Positions 48,522-58,377 of a stretch of 64,000 bases of DNA are shown here, in pieces. Source of the stretch: JAKALD01 sp963817785 (GTDB lineage: Bacteria > Pseudomonadota > Gammaproteobacteria > Burkholderiales > SG8-39); assembly GCA_963817785.1 (NCBI GenBank), contig CAWFPL010000008.1, positions 1,550,001 through 1,614,000 of the forward strand. The letters run 5' to 3'. A program made the position numbers and the translations under genes. The notes below the pieces were generated by a model. The model made no database searches. It saw nothing but the letters and a program-made list of their open reading frames with translations, and was not told the origin of the DNA. Positions within the stretch are counted from its first letter, which is position 1; each line of letters starts with the position of its first letter.

Positions 48522-48587
48522 CGGTTATCCACAGGCTGCGCGCGGGCGTCTCATACGCAACCGAGCGCGCAGGCCTGTGGGTAACCG
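48522..48587. repeat. 22-bp inverted repeat with DnaA-box-like cores in the IS110 left end
   Basis: CGGTTATCCACAGGCTGCG (arm 48522-48543) is the complement of the arm at 48565-48587 apart from one mismatch and one extra base; the spacer is 21 nt. The arms contain TTATCCACA and TGTGGGTAA in opposite orientation. Confidence 0.8.
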
Positions 48588-48626
48588 CGCGCCCGAAGTT
48601 CATTGAATTGCGTCGGCGCGCAAACG

Positions 48627-48843
48627 GGTCAACTCGAGGGTTGACCAACGCAAGGCGCTTTGATGAGCTACTCAACCGACTTCCGTGCACCTTCTGCGAC
48701 AGCCACGTGTGCTGGCCGCTCGACGGCCCAAGTGAGACCCGCTGCGCAGAAGGGGCCGGAAGGCCCAGACGGCTTACAGGATGTTGCGCCAGGCAGCTGA
48801 AGCCAGAGCGCCTTTCAATGAGCTCGCCGCCCGGTCTTCCGGC
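48627..48843 (+). ncRNA. Predicted IS110 bridge RNA
   Basis: Fold read from the sequence: 5' stem-loop GGTCAAC/GTTGACC (48627-48646); a target-binding loop closed by CCTTCTGCG/CGCAGAAGG (48690-48698 with 48745-48753) with inner hairpin GGCCG/CGGCC; a donor-binding loop closed by GCCGGAAG/CTTCCGGC (48755-48762 with 48836-48843). In the donor loop, ACAGGATGT (48776-48784) equals the right element end 50111-50119, and CAATGAG (48816-48822) is complementary to CTCATTG at the left end. In the target loop GTGAG (48732-48736) can pair with CTCAT of the target with one wobble. Exact ends are not known. Confidence 0.65.
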
Positions 48844-48879
48844 ACGTGAAGTCTTACTCCAAGCATAGGGAGCCTGTCC

Positions 48880-50109
48880 ATGACTTCGTTTTCTCACTTT
48901 GCCGGCATCGACTGGGCGAGCCAGTCGCATAGCGTCTGCGTGCTCGATGCCGCCGGCCGCATCGAGCTTCGCCTGGATGTGCCGCACCACAAGGAGGGCA
49001 TCGAGCACTTGATCCGCCAGCTCAAGAGCTTTGCCGGCATCGTGATCGCGATCGAGCGGCCCTCGGGCCTGCTCGTCGATGCGCTGCTCGAAGCAGGCCT
49101 TCTGGTCGTGCCAATCCACCCCAACGTGCTCAAGGCCTCGCGCCCGCGCTACCGCGGCGCCGGCAAGAGCGATCCGGGCGACGCGTACATGCTCGGCGAT
49201 CTCCTGCGCACCGACGGCCACCGCTTCCGCGCCCTGGAGCCCCAGAGCGACGACATCCGGGCGCTGCGCGCGCTGGTGCGCACCCGTGACGACTTGGTGG
49301 CCGAGCGTGTCGCGCTCGCCAATCAGCTGCGAAGCCTGCTCGAGTCCTTCTGGCCCGGGGCCGCCCAGATCTTTGCCGACGTGGATTCGCCGATCGCGCT
49401 CGCCTTCCTCGCCCGCTATCCCACGCCTCAGAGCGCCGCGCACCTGGGCGAGAAGCGCCTGGCGAGCTTCCTTGCCCAGCACCGCTACTGCGGCCGCCGG
49501 CCCGTCGCTACGTTGCTCGAGCGCCTGCGCGCCGCCGCCACGGGCCGCGCGGGCGAGCTCGAAGCCGAGGCCAAGGGCGAGCTGGTCGGCAGCCTCGCCT
49601 TGATTCTCGAGCGCTTGGTGGCCGAACTCGCCAAGCTCACCGCGCGTATCGAGCACACCGTGGCGAGCCTTGCCGACGGCCAGATCATCATGTCCTTCCC
49701 GCGCAGCGGCCGCGTCCTGGCCGCCCAGATCCTCGCCGAGCTCGGCAGCGTGCGCGAACGCTTCCCCACCCAAGCCCAACTCGCCGCCGAGGCGGGCGTC
49801 GCGCCCGTGACCTTCGAATCGGGCAAACATCGCAGCGTCGTGTTCCGCTTCGCCTGCAACCACCGCTTGCGCCGCGCCCTCACTTGCCTGGCCGACCAGA
49901 CACGCCATGCCCATCCTTGGGCCGCCGACCTGTATCACCGCGCGCGCTCGCGTGGCTGCGACCACCCGCACGCCATCCGCATCCTCGCTCGCGCCTGGGT
50001 ACGCGTCCTGTGGCGAGCCTGGTTCACCAGAACCCCTTACCAGCTGCAGCTGCAGCTGCAGCTGCAGCTGCACCGCAGCGCCGCAGCCCTTAACACTACC
50101 GGGGGTTGA
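48880..50109 (+). CDS. IS110-family transposase (bridge-RNA-type recombinase)
   Basis: 409 aa. N-terminal RuvC-like DEDD domain with GIDWASQSHSVCVLD, IAIERPSG and KSDPGDAYMLGDLLR; central coiled region; C-terminal transposase-20 domain with SGRVLAAQILAELGS and GVAPVTFESGKHRS (candidate catalytic Ser). AGGGAG lies 7 nt before the ATG. The reading frame is intact. The C-terminus ends in an alternating Gln-Leu tract encoded by a hexamer repeat. Confidence 0.94.
   Translation: MTSFSHFAGIDWASQSHSVCVLDAAGRIELRLDVPHHKEGIEHLIRQLKSFAGIVIAIERPSGLLVDALLEAGLLVVPIHPNVLKASRPRYRGAGKSDPGDAYMLGDLLRTDGHRFRALEPQSDDIRALRALVRTRDDLVAERVALANQLRSLLESFWPGAAQIFADVDSPIALAFLARYPTPQSAAHLGEKRLASFLAQHRYCGRRPVATLLERLRAAATGRAGELEAEAKGELVGSLALILERLVAELAKLTARIEHTVASLADGQIIMSFPRSGRVLAAQILAELGSVRERFPTQAQLAAEAGVAPVTFESGKHRSVVFRFACNHRLRRALTCLADQTRHAHPWAADLYHRARSRGCDHPHAIRILARAWVRVLWRAWFTRTPYQLQLQLQLQLHRSAAALNTTGG
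50041..50070 (+). repeat. (CAGCTG)5 hexanucleotide repeat
   Basis: Five perfect copies near the end of the transposase gene encode five Gln-Leu pairs. It is in frame, so unit loss or gain would only change tail length. Confidence 0.95.
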
Positions 50110-50131
50110 CACAGGATGTCTCATGCCCGCG

Positions 50132-50138
50132 CCTCCTT
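50132..50138 (-). promoter_or_regulatory. Displaced Shine-Dalgarno of murJ
   Basis: AAGGAGG on the minus strand, seven bases before a CAT (50122-50124) that was the murJ ATG before IS110 insertion. It now faces the right end of the IS and has no gene attached. Confidence 0.8.
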
Positions 50139-50202
50139 CCAGACAGGCTCATGCGCGCGCCGCCCGGCAAGGCGCTGCGCAGCCCCAGGGGCGGATTTTG
50201 CC

Positions 50203-50231
50203 TTGCGCGTCGCGCCCTTAGCCGTTACAAT
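50203..50231 (+). promoter_or_regulatory. rpsT promoter
   Basis: -35 TTGCGC (50203-50208), 17-bp spacer, -10 TACAAT (50226-50231), start of rpsT 31 bp downstream. The IS110 insertion leaves it intact. Confidence 0.75.
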
Positions 50232-50261
50232 GCGCGCCTTTTTCGCAACCGGTCTCACACC

Positions 50262-50525
50262 ATGGCCAATATCAAATCGGCGCGCAAGCGCGCCCGGCAG
50301 GCCGACCAACGCCGCGGCCACAACCTCGGACTGCGCACCAGCGTGCGCACCGCGATCAAGAACGTGAAAAAGGCGATCGCCTCGGGAGACAAGGCCGCCG
50401 CCGCCGCCGTGCTCACGCAGTCCCAGGGCACGATCGACCGCGTGACGGCGAAGGGCATCCTGCATCGAAACGCCGCCGCGCGCCACAAGAGCCGCCTGGC
50501 TCACGTCGTCAAGGCGATGCAGTAA
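50262..50525 (+). CDS. rpsT: 30S ribosomal protein S20
   Basis: 87 aa, very basic: MANIKSARKRARQADQRRGHN start, RTAIKNVKKAI, and the conserved end GILHRNAAARHKSRLAHVV. Binds the 5' domain of 16S rRNA. Divergent from murJ, the common betaproteobacterial arrangement, but now separated from it by the IS110 element. Confidence 0.97.
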   Translation: MANIKSARKRARQADQRRGHNLGLRTSVRTAIKNVKKAIASGDKAAAAAVLTQSQGTIDRVTAKGILHRNAAARHKSRLAHVVKAMQ

Positions 50526-50891
50526 CGCGAAGTGCGGTGCAGGCGGCGCCCCGCGTCCCGCTTGCACCAGTCAACCGCCGCCGCCGGCGGCATGCCCCTA
50601 CACCAATCCTTCCGCGCACCCGACCTGAGTGCGCAGCGCCCGCGCCACGCAGCACCCCGCCGAAGCGCACTCCATTGCGCGAGCATCACGCGCCCGCATC
50701 CGCAGCGGCGGGTGCGACACACTGACCAACGTTGTTGCCGATCATGACCGGGCGGTCGGGCTTCACAAGCGCAGCGCAAAGAGGCGTCGCCGATTATAAC
50801 AACGACGGCGCTTGGCCCTTGCTTTTGAGGCGCTTTTAGCCCATCTTTCGCGCCTGCCCAGGGGCGCTCCGGCTCTCGCATCCCCCACTCC
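50526..50891. other. 366-bp intergenic region between rpsT and the decarboxylase gene
   Basis: No reading frame with family similarity on either strand. Close after rpsT there is a loose inverted repeat GGTGCA/TGCACC with no T-tract that could end rpsT transcription. A TATAAC at 50795-50800 is the best -10 candidate for the decarboxylase gene, without a clear -35. Confidence 0.5.
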
Positions 50892-52877
50892 ATGACCAAG
50901 CCCGTCAGCCGCGTTCTCGTCATCAACGATGAGCAGCTCGTGCTGCGCGAGTTCGTGAAGGGCCTCAACGCGGCCGCGCGCTCGCTCGACAACCCGCTCG
51001 GCATCACCTTCAACGGGGTCACCACCGCCAAGGAAGCGCTCGGCGCGATCGAGTCGGACGGCGACCTGCAGGCGGTGCTGGTCGACGACACGCTGTACTC
51101 GCTGCCCGGCAGCGGCAGGAAAAACGGCACCCGCAAGAAGCTGCAGATGTCCGCGCTCGCGCTGGTGCAGCGCATTACGCGCTTCCGGCCCGAGCTGGAC
51201 GTGTACATCCTGATCGCGCAGGAAAAGGAAGACGACGTCGTCGACGCGCTGTTCACCGAAGCGGTCGACGGCTACTTCTACCGCGAGGAGCGCGACTACC
51301 GCGGCATTTACCGCATCCTCAACGCGCAGATCCAGGAAAAGGCCCGCACCCCGTTCTACGACCAACTGAAGAACTACGTCTGGATGGCGAAGGACCAGTG
51401 GCACACACCGGGGCACTCCTCGGGCGAGTCGCTGCGCGGCAGCCCGTGGGTGAACGATTTCTACGAGTTCATGGGCGAGCACGTGTTCGACGCCGACCTG
51501 TCGGTATCGGTGCCGATGCTCGACTCGCTGATGGAGCCCAAGGGGGTGATCGCCGAGGCACAGGCCATGGCCGCCAAGGCCTTCGGCGCGCGCCGCACGT
51601 TCTTCGCCACCAACGGAACCTCGACCGCGAACAAGGTGATTTTGCAGACGCTGCTCGCCCCGGGCGAGAAGCTGCTGCTCGACCGCAACTGTCACAAGAG
51701 CGTGCATCACGGCGTGGTGCTCTCCGGCGCGCACCCGATCTATCTCGATTCGGCGCTCAACCGCAAGTACGGCCTGTACGGCCCGGTGCCGAAGAGCACC
51801 GTCTTCGAGGCCATCGAGAAACACGCGGACGCCGAGGCTCTGATCCTGACCTCGTGCACCTACGACGGGCTGCGCTACGACCTCGGTCCGATCGTCGAAG
51901 CCGCGCACGAGAAGGGCATCAAGGTGATCATCGACGAGGCCTGGTACGGCTTCGCGCGCTTTCATCCGGAGTTCCGCCCCACCGCGCTCGAGGCCGGCGC
52001 CGACTACGCCACGCAATCGACGCACAAGGTGCTGTCGGCCTTCTCGCAGGCGTCGATGATTCACGTCAACGACCCGGACTTCAAGGAGCACCTGTTCCGC
52101 GAGAATTTCAACATGCACACCTCCACCTCGCCGCAGTACGGCCTGATCGCGAGCCTCGACGTCGGGCGCAAGCAGGCGGTGATGGAGGGCTACAAGCTGC
52201 TGTCCAGGACGCTGCTGCTCGCCCAGGAGCTGCGCGAGCAGATCAACTCGACGCGCGTGTTCCGGGTGCTCGAGCTCGCCGACCTGCTGCCCGACGAGGT
52301 GAAGGACGACGGCATCCGGCTCGATCCCACCAAGGTGACGATCGACGTTTCGGGCTGCGGCTACACGGTCGAGGACCTGCAGCGGGAGCTGTTCGAGCGC
52401 TACAACATCCAGGTCGAGAAATCGACCTTCAACACGCTCACCCTGCTGCTGACCATCGGCACCACGCGCTCGAAGGTGTCGCGGCTCTACGACGCGCTGA
52501 TGCGCATCGCGCGCGAGGGCCGCGCGCCGCGCCGCCTGGTAAAGACCGCCGAGATCCCGGGATTCACCCACCTGCGCTACCTGCCGCGCGACGCGTACTA
52601 CTGCGGCGGCGAGCTGGTACCGGTGTTCGATGAGCGCGAGCGCGTCAACAAGGCCCTCGCCCATCGCGTGTGCGCCGACCAGATCGTGCCTTATCCGCCC
52701 GGGATCCCGGTGCTGGTGCCCGGACAGGTCATCCGGGCGGACGTGGCGCAGTACCTCGGCGACCTGCTGCGCTCGCAGCGCAAGATGGAGCTGCACGGGG
52801 TGGTGTACGAGGGCTACCTGCCGTGCGTGCGGGTGCTCAAGCCCGCCGAGGAAAAGGGGCTGCGGCGCATCGGCTAG
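50892..52877 (+). CDS. PLP-dependent basic amino acid (Arg/Lys/Orn) decarboxylase
   Basis: 661 aa, fold-type I group III decarboxylase. N-terminal receiver-like wing domain (residues ~1-130: RVLVINDEQ, LVDDT), then the HTPGHSSG motif, DEAWYGFARFHPEF, and the PLP lysine K379 in STHKVLSAFSQ. It is shorter than CadA/AdiA/SpeF (about 710-755). Substrate among arginine, lysine and ornithine is not decidable by eye. It is directly upstream of the arginine genes argD-F-G, which makes arginine or ornithine, and polyamine synthesis, attractive. A palindrome and a terminator-like hairpin follow it. Confidence 0.88.
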   Translation: MTKPVSRVLVINDEQLVLREFVKGLNAAARSLDNPLGITFNGVTTAKEALGAIESDGDLQAVLVDDTLYSLPGSGRKNGTRKKLQMSALALVQRITRFRPELDVYILIAQEKEDDVVDALFTEAVDGYFYREERDYRGIYRILNAQIQEKARTPFYDQLKNYVWMAKDQWHTPGHSSGESLRGSPWVNDFYEFMGEHVFDADLSVSVPMLDSLMEPKGVIAEAQAMAAKAFGARRTFFATNGTSTANKVILQTLLAPGEKLLLDRNCHKSVHHGVVLSGAHPIYLDSALNRKYGLYGPVPKSTVFEAIEKHADAEALILTSCTYDGLRYDLGPIVEAAHEKGIKVIIDEAWYGFARFHPEFRPTALEAGADYATQSTHKVLSAFSQASMIHVNDPDFKEHLFRENFNMHTSTSPQYGLIASLDVGRKQAVMEGYKLLSRTLLLAQELREQINSTRVFRVLELADLLPDEVKDDGIRLDPTKVTIDVSGCGYTVEDLQRELFERYNIQVEKSTFNTLTLLLTIGTTRSKVSRLYDALMRIAREGRAPRRLVKTAEIPGFTHLRYLPRDAYYCGGELVPVFDERERVNKALAHRVCADQIVPYPPGIPVLVPGQVIRADVAQYLGDLLRSQRKMELHGVVYEGYLPCVRVLKPAEEKGLRRIG

Positions 52878-52881
52878 CGCG

Positions 52882-52964
52882 GCGGCCGGCCGTACCGGGC
52901 CGGCCGCATGCCCGCCGCGTGTGTGATAGCATTCCGCAAACGGCGGCTGCGACCGCCGTTTTGC
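52882..52964 (+). terminator. Two hairpins between the decarboxylase gene and argD
   Basis: First: GCGGCCGGCC / GGCCGGCCGC (52882-52907), a perfect 10-bp stem without T-tract. Second: GCAAACGGCGG / CCGCCGTTTTGC (52936-52964), one bulge, ending in TTTTGCATTTG. A -10-like TAGCAT lies just before the second, so it could be either a terminator for the decarboxylase or an attenuator in the argD leader. Confidence 0.6.
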
Positions 52965-53022
52965 ATTTGGGCGTGCGGGGCCGGGCGCTTCCCGCCCCCG
53001 CGTTGCACGGGGAGCACGGTCT

Positions 53023-54228
53023 ATGTCCCATGTGATGAATACCTACGCGCGCCAGCCGGTCGCCTTCGTGCGCGGCCAGGGCGTCTGGCTGTGGGACGAG
53101 TCCGGCAAGCAATACCTCGACGCGCTCGCCGGCATCGCGGTGAACACGCTCGGCCACAACCATCCGCGCCTGGTGCGCGCCCTGAGCGAGCAGGCCGCGC
53201 GCGTGCTGCACGTTTCGAACCTGTTCCGCAACCCGCTGCAGGAGGCCGCCGCCGACCGTATCGCCGCGATCAGCGGGCTGGACGAGGTCTTCTTCTGCAA
53301 TTCCGGCTGCGAGGCGAACGAGGCGGCGATCAAGATCGCGCGCAAGTACGGCCACGAGCGCGGGGTCAACGAGCCGGCCATCGTGGTCATGGAGAAGTCC
53401 TTCCACGGCCGCACGCTCGCGACGCTGTCGGCCACCGGCAGCCGCAAGGTGCAGGCGGGCTTCGAGCCGCTCGTCTCGGGCTTCGTGCGCGTACCGCACA
53501 ACGACCTCGAGGCGGTCAACCAGCTCGCCAAGCACAACCGCAACGTGGTCGCGGTGCTGGTCGAGCCGATTCAGGGAGAAGGCGGCATCAACCTCGCGAG
53601 CATGGAGTATCTGCGCGGCCTGCGCGAGCTGTGCGACCGCAACGAGTGGCTGCTGATGCTCGACGAGGTGCAATGCGGCCTCGGGCGCAGCGGCAAGTGG
53701 TTCGTGTACCAGCATGCCGGCATCCTGCCCGACGTGCTGCCGCTGGCGAAGGGCCTGGGCTCGGGCGTGGCAGTGGGCGCTTGCGTCACGGGCGGCCGGG
53801 CCAGCGGCGTGTTCAAGCCCGGCAATCACGGCTCGACCTTCGGCGGCAATCCGCTCGCCTGCAGCGCGGTGGTGACCACCATCGACACGGTGAACGAGGA
53901 AGGCCTGCTCGCCAACGCGCGCAGGGTGGGCGACGCCATGCGCGACGGCCTCGCGGCGGTGCTGAAGGGCGAGGCCGGCGTGGTCGAGGTGCGCGGCATG
54001 GGCCTCATGATCGGCATCGAGCTCGACCGGCCCTGCGGCGAGGTGGTCGGGCTCGCGCTCGAGCGCGGGCTGGTGCTCAACGTCACCGACGACGACGTGA
54101 TCCGCCTGCTGCCTGCGCTGGTCATGAGCGAGGCCGAGGGCCGGCAAGTGGTCGAGACCCTGGTCCCGATCGTCAGGCAATTCCTCTCTCGGCCGTCGGC
54201 GCAGCCGCAGACCGTCGCCGCGCGCTAG
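53023..54228 (+). CDS. argD: Acetylornithine aminotransferase
   Basis: 401 aa class III PLP aminotransferase; arginine synthesis (and often succinyl-DAP transamination). Motifs: NTLGHNHPRLV, FFCNSGCEANEAAIKIAR, EPIQGEGGI, LMLDEVQCGLGRSG, and PLP-binding K243 in LPLAKGLGSG, followed by HGSTFGGNPLAC. Starts the argD-argF-argG series; argF begins 7 bp after it. Confidence 0.93.
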   Translation: MSHVMNTYARQPVAFVRGQGVWLWDESGKQYLDALAGIAVNTLGHNHPRLVRALSEQAARVLHVSNLFRNPLQEAAADRIAAISGLDEVFFCNSGCEANEAAIKIARKYGHERGVNEPAIVVMEKSFHGRTLATLSATGSRKVQAGFEPLVSGFVRVPHNDLEAVNQLAKHNRNVVAVLVEPIQGEGGINLASMEYLRGLRELCDRNEWLLMLDEVQCGLGRSGKWFVYQHAGILPDVLPLAKGLGSGVAVGACVTGGRASGVFKPGNHGSTFGGNPLACSAVVTTIDTVNEEGLLANARRVGDAMRDGLAAVLKGEAGVVEVRGMGLMIGIELDRPCGEVVGLALERGLVLNVTDDDVIRLLPALVMSEAEGRQVVETLVPIVRQFLSRPSAQPQTVAAR

Positions 54229-54235
54229 TGCACGC

Positions 54236-55158
54236 ATGCCGCTCCTGCGCCATTACCTGCAGTTCAAGGACCTGTCGTCCGAGGAGTACGAGCACCTGTT
54301 CGCGCGCACGCGCTGGATCAAGCAGCGGTTCAAGCGCTACGAGCGCTACTGGCCGCTCGAGGACCGTACGCTGGCGATGATCTTCGAGAAGCAGTCGACG
54401 CGCACCCGGCTGTCGTTCGAAGCCGGCATGCACCAGCTCGGCGGCGCAGCGATCTTCCTCAGCACGCGCGACTCGCAGCTCGGCCGCGGCGAGCCGGTGG
54501 AAGACGCCGCCCAGGTCATCTCGCGCATGTGCGACATCGTGATGATCCGCACCTTCGAGCAGGAAGTAATCGAGCGCTTCGCGGGCCACTCGCGCGTGCC
54601 GGTGATCAACGGCCTGACCAACGAGTACCACCCGTGCCAGATCCTGGCCGACATCTACACCTTCATCGAGCAGCGCGGCTCGATTCGCGGCAGCACGGTG
54701 GCCTGGATCGGCGACTCCAACAACGTCTGCAACACCTGGCTGCAGGCGGCCGAGGTGTTCGACTTCAACGTGCACGTGTCGACGCCGCCAGGCTACGAGG
54801 TCGAGCCCGAGCGCGCGGGCCTGTACGGCACGGACCACTACGAGGAGTTCGCCGACCCGATGCAGGCGGCGCGCGGCGCGGACCTGGTGACCACCGACGT
54901 CTGGACGAGCATGGGCTTCGAGGCCGAGAACGAGGTGCGCCGACGGGCGTTCGAGGACTGGCAGGTGGACGCGGACATGATGAGGGTGGCGAAGAAGGGC
55001 GCCCTGTTCATGCACTGCCTGCCCGCCCACCGCGGCGAGGAGGTGGCGGCGGAAGTGATCGACGGCCCGCAGAGCGCGGTGTGGGACGAGGCCGAGAACC
55101 GACTGCACGCGCAGAAGGCGCTCCTGGAATTCCTGTTACTGGGCAAAGTGGAACCCTG

Positions 55159-55159
<1 letters not shown>
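54236..55159 (+). CDS. argF: Ornithine carbamoyltransferase
   Basis: 307 aa. Carbamoyl-phosphate motif STRTR (~residue 47), MIRTFEQ, HPCQILAD, and the ornithine loop HCLPAHRGEEV with its catalytic Cys. Catalyses ornithine to citrulline. Its stop overlaps the argG start by one base (TGATG). Confidence 0.96.
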
Positions 55160-56423
<1,264 letters not shown>

Positions 56424-56424
<1 letters not shown>

Positions 56425-57107
56425 TGATGCCGCGGGCGCGCTGGCTTCTTCTGCTCGCGGCGCTCGTGCTGAGTCTCGCGGCGGCTCCCGTCCGGGCTGC
56501 GGCCTTCCTGGTGCCGCTCGGCGACACGCGGGTCGCGCTCGATGCCCCGCCGGGTTTCGCCGACACCGGCTTTCTCGGCTCGCCGCGGCTCGAAGAGCTC
56601 GCCCAGTCGCTGACCTCGGCGTCCAACCGCATCCTGCTGTTCGCAATCACGGACGGCGACCTGCGCGCGTTCATGAACGGCGACCAGCCCGCGATGCGCC
56701 GCTACATGATCGCCGTCACGCCGCGCTCGCTGGTGCGCCACAGCGTCAGCCTGGACGAGTTCGCCACGCTCGCCGCCGACGCGCTGCGCGGCCTCGGCAA
56801 GCCTGCCGGCAGCGCCGATTATCCGAAGTTCCTCGACCGCCAGCCCGCCGGTCAGGCGAGCCTGCTCGCCGAGCTGCGCTCCGAGCCCGAGGTCGTCAGC
56901 GTGCTGCAGGGCACGCGCATGCCATCGCAAGGCGGCTACGGCGAAAAGCCGCACTATCTGCTGTCGACCACCACGTGGCTGCTGCTGCGCGGCAAGGCGC
57001 TCAGCGTGTCGGTGTACACCGGCTACGACGGCCCCGCTGACCTCGCCTGGATAAAATACGTCACGCAGCGCTGGATCGACCAGCTGCAGCGTATCAACAG
57101 CCGGTAG
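56424..57107 (+). CDS. Secreted protein of unknown function
   Basis: 227 aa with a clear signal peptide (MMPRARWLLLLAALVLSLA, cleavage after VRA). The mature part is soluble-looking with no motif I recognise; a DYPKFLDRQPAGQ and an STTTWLLLRGKALSVSVYTGYD segment suggest a compact alpha/beta domain. Start is one of two adjacent ATGs after GCAGGAGG; the first overlaps argG by one base. Coupling to argG is probably positional; no arginine role is implied. yajQ follows after 16 bp. Confidence 0.7.
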
Positions 57108-57123
57108 CGCAGGGAGGCGCGTC

Positions 57124-57609
57124 ATGCCGTCGTTCGACATCGTCTCGCAGGTCGACAAGCAGGAAGTGAAGAACGCGGTCGAGCAGACCAACAAGGAAAT
57201 CGCGAACCGCTTCGACTTCAAGGGCTCGGACGCCCGCGTGGAGCAGAACGAGCTTCAGCTCACGGTGTTCGCCGACGACGAGTTCAAGCTCGGCCAGGTG
57301 ACCGACGTGCTGCGCGGCAGGATGACCAAGCGCAACGTCGACGTGCGCTGCCTGGAGCTGGGCGAGCTGGAGAAGATCGGCGGCGACAAGGTCAAGCGCG
57401 CCGTCACCGTCAAGGTCGGCATCGCGAGCGACCGCGCCAAGCAGATCGTCAAGCTCGTCAAGGACTCGAAAAGCAAGGTGCAGGCCTCGATCCAGGGCGA
57501 CACGGTGCGCATCAGCGGCGCCAAGAAGGACGACCTGCAGGCAACCATCCAGCTGGTGCGCCAGTCGGTCGCCGACGTCCCCTTGCAGTTCGTCAACTTC
57601 AGGGACTGA
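57124..57609 (+). CDS. yajQ: YajQ-family nucleotide-binding protein
   Basis: 161 aa, the full family length, starting MPSFDIVSQVDKQEVKNAVEQ and ending VPLQFVNFRD. Two ferredoxin-like domains. Members bind RNA/nucleotides and in some bacteria cyclic di-GMP; the role here is not shown by the sequence. Confidence 0.95.
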   Translation: MPSFDIVSQVDKQEVKNAVEQTNKEIANRFDFKGSDARVEQNELQLTVFADDEFKLGQVTDVLRGRMTKRNVDVRCLELGELEKIGGDKVKRAVTVKVGIASDRAKQIVKLVKDSKSKVQASIQGDTVRISGAKKDDLQATIQLVRQSVADVPLQFVNFRD

Positions 57610-57655
57610 GCCCCGCGGCTCCGCGCTCAGGCGCGCCGCGCGCCATTGGGCCCGG

Positions 57656-58366
57656 CTAACCCCTGGCCAGTCCCTCGACCCACCGGTCGTAGATGCGGTC
57701 TGCGACGCGGTGCAGCCGCTCCAGGCGCGACCCGAGCTCGCGCTCGATCTGCGCCACGGGCTGCACGCCGGGGCTCGCCGCCGCGTCTTCGATCTCCCGG
57801 CGGCCGGCGCGGCACCACGCCCCGATCACGTCCTCGGTCATCTCGACGTGGCACTGCATGCCGAAGTGCTTGCCCAGGGCGAAAGCCTGGTTGGCGCAAT
57901 ACGCGCTCTCGAGCACGCGCGTCGCTCCGAGCGGGACGGCGAAGGTCTCGCCATGCCAGTGGAACGCCTCGAAGCCCTGCTGGTCCCCGAACCACGCGCG
58001 CGCCACGCCGTTGTCGGCGACGCTCACTTCGCCCCAGCCGATCTCCTTCACCGCATTGCGCGCGACCTCGGCGCCGAACGCCTTCGCCATGAGTTGCCCG
58101 CCGAGGCAATGGCCCAGGGTGGGCACGTCGTTCCTGACGGCGTCGCGAATCAACTCGAGCAACGGCGCGATCCACGGCAGATCGTCGTTGACGCTCATCG
58201 GCCCGCCCATCAGCACCAGTCCCGAAAACTGGCGCACGTCGCGCGGCACCGCTTCGCCGGCGTCGATCGCAGCCAGACGCCACGGGATCGAATGCCGCTC
58301 GAGGTATGTGGCAAAATACCCCGGCCCTTCGCTGTGGGCGTGCCTGAAAATCCCGACCGATTTCAC
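57656..58366 (-). CDS. Class I glutamine amidotransferase-like protein
   Basis: 236 aa GATase1 domain on its own: nucleophile Cys in LGHCLGGQLMA, HWHGETF and catalytic His/Glu in QCHVEMTED. Similar to GuaA-N-terminal-type stand-alone amidotransferases (YfeJ-like) whose acceptor is unknown. Divergent from the protease gene with starts 11 bp apart, convergent with yajQ. Confidence 0.85.
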   Translation of the reverse strand: MKSVGIFRHAHSEGPGYFATYLERHSIPWRLAAIDAGEAVPRDVRQFSGLVLMGGPMSVNDDLPWIAPLLELIRDAVRNDVPTLGHCLGGQLMAKAFGAEVARNAVKEIGWGEVSVADNGVARAWFGDQQGFEAFHWHGETFAVPLGATRVLESAYCANQAFALGKHFGMQCHVEMTEDVIGAWCRAGRREIEDAAASPGVQPVAQIERELGSRLERLHRVADRIYDRWVEGLARG

Positions 58367-58377
58367 CGGAGACCCGC

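Larger units (their letters stand above)
48504..50119 (+). mobile_element. IS110-family insertion sequence (core CT), inserted at the murJ start codon
   Basis: Boundaries were deduced from three agreeing facts. The sequence CTCAT occurs at both ends (48504-48508 and 50120-50124). Joining the flanks at the CT core rebuilds murJ with AAGGAGG seven bases before its ATG. The element's predicted bridge RNA matches both ends. Length is about 1616 bp: 376-nt left noncoding end, transposase, and a 10-nt right end. No inverted terminal repeats, as usual for the family. Confidence 0.85.

Noticed and set aside
48525..48533. Replication origin signal (perfect DnaA box)
   Set aside because: Only one perfect box plus a variant, inside a mobile element, with no AT-rich unwinding region and no dnaA or other origin genes.
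48548..50124. Alternative IS110 boundaries at the direct repeat GTCTCAT (48548 and 50118)
   Set aside because: Rejoining there gives a neat 8-bp palindrome, but it would cut through the 22-bp inverted repeat at 48522-48587, does not restore the murJ Shine-Dalgarno, and pairs less well with the donor guide CAATGAG than the CT boundary at 48504.
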